A stretch of DNA of 64,000 nt from Spirochaetaceae bacterium (GTDB taxonomy: Bacteria; Spirochaetota; Spirochaetia; Treponematales; Treponemataceae), in the NCBI GenBank assembly GCA_017622135.1, contig JAGARR010000018.1:1-64000 (forward strand), read 5' to 3'. How positions within the stretch are numbered: the stretch's first letter is position 1; each line of letters opens with the position of its first letter. A program made the position numbers and the translations under genes. The notes beneath the pieces were generated by a model. The model did no database searches, was not told the origin of the DNA, and worked only from the letters and a program-made list of their open reading frames with translations. Below are positions 58,095-64,000 of the stretch, in pieces.

Positions 58095-59665
58095 ATGACG
58101 GACATCCATGTCGACCAGGAGCTGCTTGAGGGTGTTTTTTTTGAAAGCATCCTCAAGCGGGAAAAGCCTTTCAAGAGTCTTGCCATACGTATTTGTGCTG
58201 CCTTTCTTGCTAGCCTTGTCATCATCGGAGTGTCCATCTACTACTTCGTATCCATCAGCTTCAAGCGGCTTCTGACCGAGCACACCACCGACATGCTGGA
58301 GATGGTCATACAGCAGGCGGTGAACAATGTGGAGGAGCCCTGGACTTTGGCAGAAAGGAAGTCGCCCTGATGGCGGAGATGTTCTCCCCGGTTGCAGAAG
58401 TCGAAAACCCAAGCCTGCCGGGAAACATCTCCCAGGATACGGCCTATCTCAGAACCCTCTTCGTCACTCCAGAAAAAGTGTTCTCCTCGGACGGAGGAAG
58501 CCTTGACGTGGGCAGCCTTCCCGACATCATCAATGCCTTCTCCGGCTCACCCAGCCTCTACGGTCCCTACTACAATCCCCAGGGCGAATTTGTAATCAGA
58601 TGGAGCGCCCCCGTCTATAGTTTTAAACATAGGGGGGGGGATAGCAAGCCTATCGGAGTCCTCGCTGTAGAAAAGAATGGCTACATGCTCAATGACCTCA
58701 TCAGCGGAATCCGTTTCCTGCAGACAGGAGAGGCATACATCATCAATGCCGAGGGAACGGACATTGCTGTCAGCGACCTGAGCCACATAAACTGGGTCAC
58801 ATCCCAGTACAACGCCCGCGAGATTATAGAGGCCGCTGACGGCAAGGTTGACGCAGAGACCCTGAGCATCTTCCAGGCAGAGAAAAAGGTGCTGAAAGGA
58901 AAAAGCGGCATGGACACCTACTACTGGAACGATGGTCTCTGCTACATCATCTATGCTCCCATCCCCTCCATGGGCTGGGGGCTTATTGGTGGAATGCGTG
59001 ACGAGGAGCTCGTGGCAATAACCCAGACAGACCTGTTCACAAGCCTGGCGCAAAGTCCCTTCATCTTTGTGGCCATAGGCTGTTTCCTGATTCTTTTTGT
59101 CCTGCTCACATACTGGATTACCTCCAGCGCCAAAACCGCATCCACAATCCGCAAGCGACTGGAGGACATGGCCTACAACGACTCCCTCACCGGGCTTTAC
59201 AACCGGCATATCCTCAAGGCCAGAATATTCAACCAAAGGTATTTTCCGAACCGGACCGGGGAATCCGCCGCCATATTTATGATTGACATAGACCACTTCA
59301 AAAAATACAACGACTTTTACGGCCACCAGAAAGGAGACCATTGCCTGTGGACAGTGGCCACCATCCTGAAGAACGCCTGTGACGACGACAATTTCATCGT
59401 CATCAGGTATGGAGGAGAGGAATTCCTGATTATCGCATTCCTTCTAAGCAAGGAGCAAGCCAAGGATATGGGAGTGCGGCTGCGACAATTGGTGGAGGAG
59501 GCCGCCATGCCAAACCATGCGGACGGAGTTGTCACCATAAGCGTCGGAATCTGCCATATAGCCCATGCCACCAACAATAATTTCAGTCAGTCCCTGAGCA
59601 TTGCCGACAGACATCTCTATCTTGCAAAGGAGCGGGGCAGGAACCAGGTGGTCATAGATAGCTGA
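58095..59665 (+). pseudogene. Membrane dCache-GGDEF diguanylate cyclase interrupted by a frameshift
   Basis: The N-terminal frame (58095-58370, 91 residues) holds a cytoplasmic tail and one transmembrane helix (ICAAFLASLVIIGVSIYYF). The C-terminal frame (58370-59665, 431 residues) holds the dCache sensor, a second transmembrane helix (FIFVAIGCFLILFVLLTYWI) and a GGDEF domain with active site RYGGEEF. Around 58338-58344 the frame must shift by -1: NNVEEP should continue LDFGRKEVALMAEMF, but frame 1 runs to TGA. The TGA overlaps an ATG (TGATG) that opens the second frame, so reinitiation could yield two polypeptides. A G9 tract lies at 58632-58640. It may be a real mutation, a phase variant or a sequencing error. 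Confidence 0.75.
58632..58640 (+). repeat. Poly-G tract (G9) inside the dCache-GGDEF gene
   Basis: Nine consecutive G encode part of Arg-Gly-Gly in FKHRGGDSK. The tract is in frame as sequenced. Gain or loss of one G would truncate the protein before the GGDEF domain. Confidence 0.9.
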
Positions 59666-59679
59666 GTGCCTCGCCGTTG

Positions 59680-60885
59680 CTATGTCCGCCCCATTACCGC
59701 TCGATACAGTTCCTCCAGCTCGGTCCTGTCCATCAGCACCGGCACGGGATACAGGGGATTCGCCTCCCTGTCCGCATAGCGGGCCATCTGGGGAATGTCT
59801 TGCTCCTTGATTACGTCGAATTTCTGCGGGATTCCCATGGCCGTGTTCAGCTCCCGGATGGCTTGGATGAATTTCTTGGCGGCAGTTTCCGCCGAGTCAG
59901 ACTCCCGGCAGACTTCGGCAGCCAAGGCCAGCTGGCGGAGCTTCCGGTGAACCGCCGTCCCGTACCGCTCCAGCACCACCGGCAACAGCACGGAGTTGGC
60001 CAAGCCGTGAGGGATACCATACTGGCCGCCAAGACTGTGGGCCACCGCATGGATGTATCCCACGTAGGATATGGTGAAGGCAACCCCGGCCTTGTAGGCT
60101 GCCTGCAGCATGGATTCCCGGGCGGCGTGGTTTGAGCCGTCGGTGTAGGCCGCCCTGATGTTGGCGAAAATCAGCTGGGTTGCCTCCAGCGCCATCTGCC
60201 TTGTCTCGCTGGTGGTGGAGCCGCCGATAAAGGCCTCCACAGCATGGGTCAGGGCATCCATTCCCGTGGTGGCCGTAAGCTGGGGCGGCAGGCTGTAGGT
60301 GACGGTGGGATCCAGCACGGCGTAGCGGGGAATCATGGTGAAGTTGTTCATGGTGTACTTGTGCCTTTTCTCCGGGTCGGTGATGACTGCTGTCACCGTC
60401 ACCTCGCTGCCCGTGCCGGCGGTGGTGGGAATGGCCACTAGGGGCGGCAGCGGCCGCAGCACCCGCAGAAGCCCCTTCATCCTGGCAAGGCTCCGTCCCG
60501 GATACACTACACAGGCTCCCGTCGCCTTGGCGCAGTCCATGGAGGAGCCGCCGCCAAAGGCCACCAGCGCCTGGCAGCCACCGTCACGATACCGCTCCGT
60601 AGCCTCCGCCACATTCTGCACTGTGGGATTGGGCTGGGTTCCGTCGTACACGTGGCAGGCAATGCCCCGCTCTGCCAGAGCATTCTCCAGGGCGGCGGTA
60701 GCGCCCGATGTCCGAAGGAAGGAGTCCGTCACCAAGAGCACTGACGTGATGCCCAGCCCGGCCAATTCTTCCGCACAGTCCGAGATGGCGGGAAGAATCC
60801 GAGGCTTGCGGTAGGGCATGAGGGGGATTGCCAGCTTGAAGGCAAGCTGGAAGCAGCGACAATAGACTTTTTTCAGTGGATTCAT
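59680..60885 (-). CDS. Iron-containing alcohol dehydrogenase
   Basis: This 401-residue enzyme of the group III (Fe-ADH) family interconverts alcohols and aldehydes or ketones with NAD(P). The visible motifs are the nucleotide-binding FGGGSSMDCAK, TTAGTGSEVT, and the metal ligands in MDALTHAVEAF (Asp, His) and HAVAHSLGGQYGIPHGLAN (two His). The N-terminus has a hydrophobic stretch (FQLAFKLAIPLMPY) rather than a signal peptide. GAGGAC precedes ATG 60885. The substrate is unknown; no microcompartment genes are nearby. Confidence 0.92.
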   Translation of the reverse strand: MNPLKKVYCRCFQLAFKLAIPLMPYRKPRILPAISDCAEELAGLGITSVLLVTDSFLRTSGATAALENALAERGIACHVYDGTQPNPTVQNVAEATERYRDGGCQALVAFGGGSSMDCAKATGACVVYPGRSLARMKGLLRVLRPLPPLVAIPTTAGTGSEVTVTAVITDPEKRHKYTMNNFTMIPRYAVLDPTVTYSLPPQLTATTGMDALTHAVEAFIGGSTTSETRQMALEATQLIFANIRAAYTDGSNHAARESMLQAAYKAGVAFTISYVGYIHAVAHSLGGQYGIPHGLANSVLLPVVLERYGTAVHRKLRQLALAAEVCRESDSAETAAKKFIQAIRELNTAMGIPQKFDVIKEQDIPQMARYADREANPLYPVPVLMDRTELEELYRAVMGRT

Positions 60886-60965
60886 GGTCTGTCCTCAACC
60901 AATGGTTTTTCTAACAAAACATTATAATGCAAAATCCGATGGAAGACGAGGGACGGAATGGAATT

Positions 60966-61355
60966 TTATCTGCGTCTCACCAGAAGGTGTTCCCGCTCGG
61001 CATTCTTGGACAGGAGATAGACACAATATTGATTCATGCTGACCCCTTCCTTCCTTGAGTCTTCTGCAAGTGTCTTGTGAAGACTTTTGGGTATCCTCAA
61101 CTTGAACTGCCCCGAATAGGACTCTGCAGATTCACCGAGCGCTTCAGGGGCCGCAATCTCGATTCCTTCCTCCATGGCGGCCAGCACCCAGGCCTTCTTT
61201 GCATCCAAGGCATTTGAAACAGCCTCATCAAGGGTCTCCCCACAGGTGATGCAACCGGGAAGCTCAGGATAGGAGGCTACGAAACCACCCTCATCTGCAT
61301 CAGGAATTATCTCAAGCTTGTACGGCATCTTCATGTATTCTTCAAAGGTTGTCAT
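60966..61355 (-). CDS. hicB: HicB-type antitoxin
   Basis: This 129-residue antitoxin has an N-terminal partial RNase-H-like HicB fold (YKLEIIPDADEGGFVASYPE, LPGCITCGETLDEAV) and a C-terminal ribbon-helix-helix DNA-binding segment (LRIPKSLHKTLAEDSRKEG). It binds HicA and represses the hic promoter. ATG 61355 with GGAGGGGAG upstream is preferred over earlier in-frame codons to 61397. It directly follows the hicA frame, whose original stop (61357) lies just before this start, so the two were coupled. The toxin is broken (next entry) while the antitoxin looks intact. Confidence 0.9.
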   Translation of the reverse strand: MTTFEEYMKMPYKLEIIPDADEGGFVASYPELPGCITCGETLDEAVSNALDAKKAWVLAAMEEGIEIAAPEALGESAESYSGQFKLRIPKSLHKTLAEDSRKEGVSMNQYCVYLLSKNAEREHLLVRRR

Positions 61356-61356
61356 A

Positions 61357-61614
61357 TCACTCCCCTCCATCCCTATCCACAGATTCCGATTCCACAATCT
61401 CCCTCACCATCCGCACATAAACAATTTTTATCGGTTCATGCTTAGGAATTGTAATTGGAGAACAACCAGCCTTTTAAAACGTATAATGGCTGCCTCCACT
61501 CCGTGGTTGTGTCATTCTATAACCATAGCTCTCAAGTATTTTGCTTAACTCCGCAAAACGCAGTCCCTTGTCAAGGCATCTTATCCTTTCCAACAATTTA
61601 TCCCATTGAGCCAT
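61357..61614 (-). pseudogene. hicA: HicA-type toxin with an internal stop codon
   Basis: Reading leftward from ATG 61614 the frame begins MAQWDKLLERIRCLDKGLRF and has the HicA fold with the catalytic His in RSGGSHYTF. It then meets TAA at 61474-61476, right after TF where intact relatives have Arg or Lys. Beyond it the frame continues with normal HicA sequence (KAGCSPITIPKHEPIKIVYV) to TGA 61357. The toxin is therefore truncated after 46 of 85 residues and presumably inactive. It may be a true null allele or a sequencing artefact. Confidence 0.85.
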
Positions 61615-61619
61615 AATTC

Positions 61620-61651
61620 ATTATAGTTTGACACCACATTTGGTGTCAAAC
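61620..61651 (-). promoter_or_regulatory. hicAB promoter with an operator palindrome in the spacer
   Basis: On the minus strand TTGACA (61649-61644), an 18-nt spacer and consensus TATAAT (61625-61620). ATG 61614 follows after 5 nt, which is leaderless. A perfect inverted repeat, GTTTGACACCA and TGGTGTCAAAC around a 4-nt centre (61626-61651), overlaps the -35 box and fills the spacer. It is a good candidate for the HicB autorepression site. Confidence 0.75.
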
Positions 61652-61986
61652 TACCGTCTTTCAAGCCGGATTGTGCGGCATACCTCCACCACTTCACGCA
61701 CCAGCCGGCAGGTCAGCTCCTCCTGCAAAGTCCGCCCATACTCCTCCCGGAAGCTGGACTGGATGGAGGTGGGGTTTCCGTGGTCGTCAAAAAGAGTGCT
61801 GGGATGAATCCCCAGGGCGGAGGCAATCTTGTCTATGGTCTCTGCCGAGGGAAACCGCTCCCTAGCTTCCATGTCCCCGATGTAGGTAGTGCTCATGCCG
61901 ATGGCCTCCGCCAGCTTTTCCTGGGTGAGCCCCGCCCGCTTGCGATAGAATTTCAAATTCTGGATAAAGGTTTTTCTAACTCCCAT
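61651..61986 (-). CDS. XRE-family transcriptional regulator
   Basis: This 111-residue protein has an N-terminal Cro/CI helix-turn-helix (LKFYRKRAGLTQEKLAEAIG, MSTTYIGDMEARERFPSAET). The C-terminal 45 residues are helical and charged and may dimerise. Its stop codon touches the hic operator. It is divergent from the methyltransferase at 62121, with two palindromes in the shared intergenic region, so it may control itself and the methyltransferase, like the C proteins of restriction-modification loci, though it is somewhat longer than those. ATG 61986 has no strong ribosome binding site. Confidence 0.85.
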   Translation of the reverse strand: MGVRKTFIQNLKFYRKRAGLTQEKLAEAIGMSTTYIGDMEARERFPSAETIDKIASALGIHPSTLFDDHGNPTSIQSSFREEYGRTLQEELTCRLVREVVEVCRTIRLERR

Positions 61987-62033
61987 GGCTCAAATCATGC
62001 AGCGTTTCCCCTGATTATTTTATCAACTAAAAG

Positions 62034-62063
62034 ACATTTTAAATGTAATATTTTACAAAATAT
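62034..62063. promoter_or_regulatory. Two adjacent palindromes between the XRE and methyltransferase genes
   Basis: ACATTT-T-AAATGT (62034-62046) and ATATTTT-AC-AAAATAT (62048-62063) lie side by side in the 134-bp divergent region. They are plausible operators for the XRE protein. Confidence 0.45.
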
Positions 62064-62120
62064 GCAGATAGATAATAACGCATTTAACGAATGCCCCGCA
62101 CAAATTGAATGGAGAGAATA

Positions 62121-62954
62121 ATGCGAAATCTGATTATTGAGAACGATAATTTAATTGCTATGAACGAGTTGCTTCCCGAATATGAGGGAAAGATCGACGT
62201 AATTCCGATTGATCCACCGTACAATACCGATATTTCTCATATTGGATACAAGGATAGCGGTTATACGGACGGTTGGATAGAATTTATGCGACCGCGCCTT
62301 GAGGTGGCTTACCGTTTGCTTTCTCCCACAGGTGTGATGTTCATTCACATCGACGAGTGCGAGTTTCCAAACCTTTGGATGCTTTGCACAGATATCTTTG
62401 GTGCGCACAATTTGATGTCTATGATTTGGAAAAAGACCAATCCTCATTTTGATGCAAACAGAAAAGAAAAGCCCCTTGAGTCGGGCATTCGCAGGACACA
62501 CGAGTTCATCATAGTTTGTTTTAAAGACAGGATAAATACAACGCTCGCTCCCATCATGCAACCATACGTGGATGGCGGTAAAATACGGGAACGGCTGCAT
62601 CCCATTGAAACAGTTATTGACTTTATGGGAACAACTGCATCGGCAAAGGATGAACTTGCCGAGTTGCTTGGTGAAAGAAACATATTTGCCACCCCTAAAC
62701 CTGTGAAGCTAATTAAGGAGTTCGTCCGTTCATTGGGAAAGAAGGACGCTCTGGTTATGGACTTTTTTGCAGGAAGTGGTACGACAGGACATGCTGTGCT
62801 CGAATTAAATCATGAGGATGGTAGTAATCATAAGTTTGTTTTGATTAACAACAACGAAAGTGATATATGCAAAAATGTAACAATTCCGAGAGTGAAGGCT
62901 GTAATGCAAAAACACGAAATTCCTGACAATACGCTTGAACTAAAGCTTTTATAA
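62121..62954 (+). CDS. Solitary DNA adenine methyltransferase, beta class (type III Mod-like)
   Basis: This 277-residue enzyme transfers methyl from AdoMet to DNA. The catalytic motif IV, PIDPPYNTD (Asp31-Tyr34), precedes the AdoMet motif I FFAGSGTTGHAV (about 215-226), the order that defines beta-class N6-adenine (or N4-cytosine) enzymes and type III Mod subunits. It is about half the size of a typical Mod, and no Res or other nuclease gene is adjacent, so it is an orphan. GGAGAG lies 4 nt before ATG 62121. The gene is visibly more AT-rich than the core genes, with different codon use, which suggests recent transfer together with the flanking toxin-antitoxin genes. Confidence 0.88.
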   Translation: MRNLIIENDNLIAMNELLPEYEGKIDVIPIDPPYNTDISHIGYKDSGYTDGWIEFMRPRLEVAYRLLSPTGVMFIHIDECEFPNLWMLCTDIFGAHNLMSMIWKKTNPHFDANRKEKPLESGIRRTHEFIIVCFKDRINTTLAPIMQPYVDGGKIRERLHPIETVIDFMGTTASAKDELAELLGERNIFATPKPVKLIKEFVRSLGKKDALVMDFFAGSGTTGHAVLELNHEDGSNHKFVLINNNESDICKNVTIPRVKAVMQKHEIPDNTLELKLL

Positions 62955-63071
62955 CAAAGAAAATAGTCTAAGATAGTTCTGATGAATCATTCAAAAATCC
63001 TCGACATCAAATCCCTCGTGCTTGATTGCTACTATGGCTTTGAGTGATTCCCTGCCTCCCGACTAATCCCT

Positions 63072-63107
63072 CCTAGTCGCTCCAGTCACGGCTGCGGGAG
63101 ACGGCCT
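63072..63107. repeat. 36-bp direct repeat, left copy (duplicate of the glpK 3' end)
   Basis: This segment is identical over 36 bp to 63651-63686, the last codons and stop of glpK. The RelBE-type module lies exactly between the two copies; the toxin stop codon shares the last bases of this copy. Confidence 0.95.
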
Positions 63108-63378
63108 ACTTAAACACCTCCGAATGGCTGCCAAGATTGAAGGCTGTCAGAACAAGATATTCTTTGTTGATGCTATAAACCAAAACCAAATCAGGCTTCA
63201 CGTGGCAATCCCGAAAGCTCTTGAGATTGCCCTTCAATGGGTGGTCTTTATATTTTGCATCAAGCTTTTGACCTTGGGAGATTTGGTCAACAACAAAATC
63301 CACCAAATCTCGGTCAGCGGCTGCAAGTTTTTTATATGCCTTGTCAAATCTTTTTGTAGTTACAATCTTATAAGCCAT
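63106..63378 (-). CDS. RelE/YafQ-type mRNA interferase toxin
   Basis: This 90-residue toxin starts MAYKIVTTKRFDKAYKKLAA and has the RelE-superfamily core: helices 1-2, LDAKYKDHPLKGNLKSFRDCHV and VKPDLVLVYSIN, then a final strand with YLVLTAFNLGSHSEVF. The HPLKGN and a His near the C-terminus suit the YafQ branch, which cleaves mRNA in the ribosomal A site. ATG 63378 overlaps the antitoxin gene by 11 nt, the usual antitoxin-first order. In-frame codons upstream to 63462 lie inside the antitoxin gene. Confidence 0.88.
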   Translation of the reverse strand: MAYKIVTTKRFDKAYKKLAAADRDLVDFVVDQISQGQKLDAKYKDHPLKGNLKSFRDCHVKPDLVLVYSINKEYLVLTAFNLGSHSEVFK

Positions 63379-63589
63379 GAATTTGCCGATATTCTTCCAT
63401 GTCCTTGTAAACCTGCGCCGTTCCCATAGCCAGTTGCTCTTGAATCTCTTCCTGCTCTGCAAGCAGCTCCTCTTCCCAAGAAAGCTCTTTTCTCACCACC
63501 AGCTTGGCAACGGGAGATAATTTGCAAATACTTTCAATGGCCGTCAGCAAAGCCTTGTTGGCATTCTGTATCTCAAGGTTCAACGTCAT
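63368..63589 (-). CDS. RelB-like antitoxin
   Basis: This 73-residue acidic, helical protein starts MTLNLEIQNANKALLTAI, with a central SWEEELLAEQEEIQEQLAMG and a C-terminal toxin-binding tail. I cannot assign the exact antitoxin family, but its size, charge, order and 11-nt overlap with the RelE-type toxin make the role clear. GAGGAG lies 6 nt before ATG 63589. The promoter at 63612-63640 sits between it and glpK. Confidence 0.8.
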   Translation of the reverse strand: MTLNLEIQNANKALLTAIESICKLSPVAKLVVRKELSWEEELLAEQEEIQEQLAMGTAQVYKDMEEYRQIHGL

Positions 63590-63611
63590 ATCAACTCCTC
63601 GTCACAATGGA

Positions 63612-63640
63612 ATTCTAAAGTCATCTTCCCTTCCCGTCAA
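63612..63640 (-). promoter_or_regulatory. Promoter of the RelBE-type module
   Basis: On the minus strand TTGACG (63640-63635), a 17-nt spacer and TAGAAT (63617-63612). It lies within the segment bounded by the 36-bp repeats, so the module carries its own promoter. Confidence 0.6.
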
Positions 63641-63650
63641 GCCCCAACTC

Positions 63651-63686
63651 CCTAGTCGCTCCAGTCACGGCTGCGGGAGACGGCCT
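63651..63686. repeat. 36-bp direct repeat, right copy (glpK 3' end)
   Basis: This copy contains the glpK stop (63652-63654) and its last eleven codons ([10 protein letters not shown]). It is identical to 63072-63107. Confidence 0.95.
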
Positions 63687-64000
63687 TGTGCCACTTTGCC
63701 AGCAGCTCCTGCCGTCGGTCTGCTTCCATGGCGGGGGAGAAAACCCGCTCCTGCTGCCACAGCCCCTTGATTTCATCCCGGTTCCGCCACAGCCCCACGG
63801 CCAATCCCGCAAGGTAGGCGGCACCGAGGGCAGTGGTCTCACGGATGACGGGGCGGCACACCTCCCGGTTCAGGATGTCTGCCTGGAACTGCATTAAAAA
63901 CTGGTCACGGCTGGCCCCACCGTCGGCCTTCAGCTGGCTCAGGGTAATGCCCGTGTCCGCCTCCATGGCTCCCACCAAGTCCGCCACCTGGTAGGCGATG
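63652..64000 (-). CDS. glpK: Glycerol kinase, C-terminal part (cut by window edge)
   Basis: GlpK phosphorylates glycerol to glycerol-3-phosphate. Only the last 115 residues are visible, reading in from the window edge. They include the FGGY-kinase signature [20 protein letters not shown] and the conserved [18 protein letters not shown], ending SRSRDWSD. No frameshift is seen. Its 3' end is the right copy of the 36-bp repeat, so the gene is intact although DNA seems to have been inserted at its end. Confidence 0.95.
   Translation of the reverse strand, partial: IAYQVADLVGAMEADTGITLSQLKADGGASRDQFLMQFQADILNREVCRPVIRETTALGAAYLAGLAVGLWRNRDEIKGLWQQERVFSPAMEADRRQELLAKWHKAVSRSRDWSD

Overview
The window is a GC-rich (about 55-58 percent by eye) bacterial chromosome segment. 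The best guess is a treponeme-like spirochaete. The reasons are the diderm envelope genes (lipoproteins, SPOR protein, beta-barrel proteins, an omptin), chemotaxis and GGDEF proteins, the fused PurL/PurQ-type FGAM synthase, a eukaryote-length GMP synthase and sigma-54. No rRNA marker is present, so the genus is an inference. No tRNA, rRNA or CRISPR array was seen.

Layout. 1-592: edge of an IS256-type transposase. 1040-4474: pyruvate carboxylase. 4865-7048: DEAD-box RNA helicase. 7126-7777: a DUF3793 gene under a two-operator promoter of DtxR/IdeR-like sequence. 7813-10499: purM-purN operon (leftward) that also carries a HepT/MNT toxin-antitoxin pair. 10652-10855: a compact promoter-operator-terminator unit that looks like a metal-regulated small RNA or attenuated leader. 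11027-13743: outer-membrane barrel protein and DacA. 13905-17777: envelope operon (large membrane-anchored protein plus lipoprotein). 18148-20939: ModF-like double ATPase and a GH18-like protein. 20973-21230: tandem 124-bp palindromic repeats. 21269-27375: alpha-glucan genes (malQ and a large GH13 protein). 27533-32448: hemerythrin, then polA-coaE-SPOR. 32603-35107: MocR regulator divergent from pyridoxal kinase. 35146-38706: pyrG-guaA. 38834-41553: chemoreceptor and ClpP. 41653-49399: purL, thioredoxin-fold lipoprotein and two CNNM/CBS membrane proteins. 49428-53143: rpoN-HAD and DUF1015. 53265-55069: rluA-omptin. 55680-59665: two GGDEF proteins and an SDR/NTF2-like pair. 59680-63589: iron-type alcohol dehydrogenase, then an accessory stretch with broken HicA/intact HicB, an XRE regulator, a solitary adenine methyltransferase and a RelBE-type module. 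63652-64000: glpK 3' end.

How the genes work together. Purine and pyrimidine synthesis is well represented (purM, purN, purL, guaA, pyrG, a HAD nucleotidase), as are alpha-glucan breakdown, anaplerosis (pyc) and B6/CoA cofactor supply. The right end is an accessory region with toxin-antitoxin and DNA-modification genes.

Most notable observations: (i) about ten transcription units place ATG or GTG 4-7 nt after a good -10 box, i.e. apparently leaderless mRNAs; (ii) three copies of a GTTAGC-nTAn-GCTAAC operator control DUF3793 and a putative sRNA; (iii) PurN is fused in frame to a one-helix peptide carrying the IIGGADGPT motif of Na+-translocating decarboxylase beta subunits; (iv) GMP synthase has lost the glutaminase Cys and His; (v) a 36-bp copy of the glpK 3' end exactly flanks a RelBE module; (vi) a diguanylate cyclase carries both a frameshift and a G9 tract.
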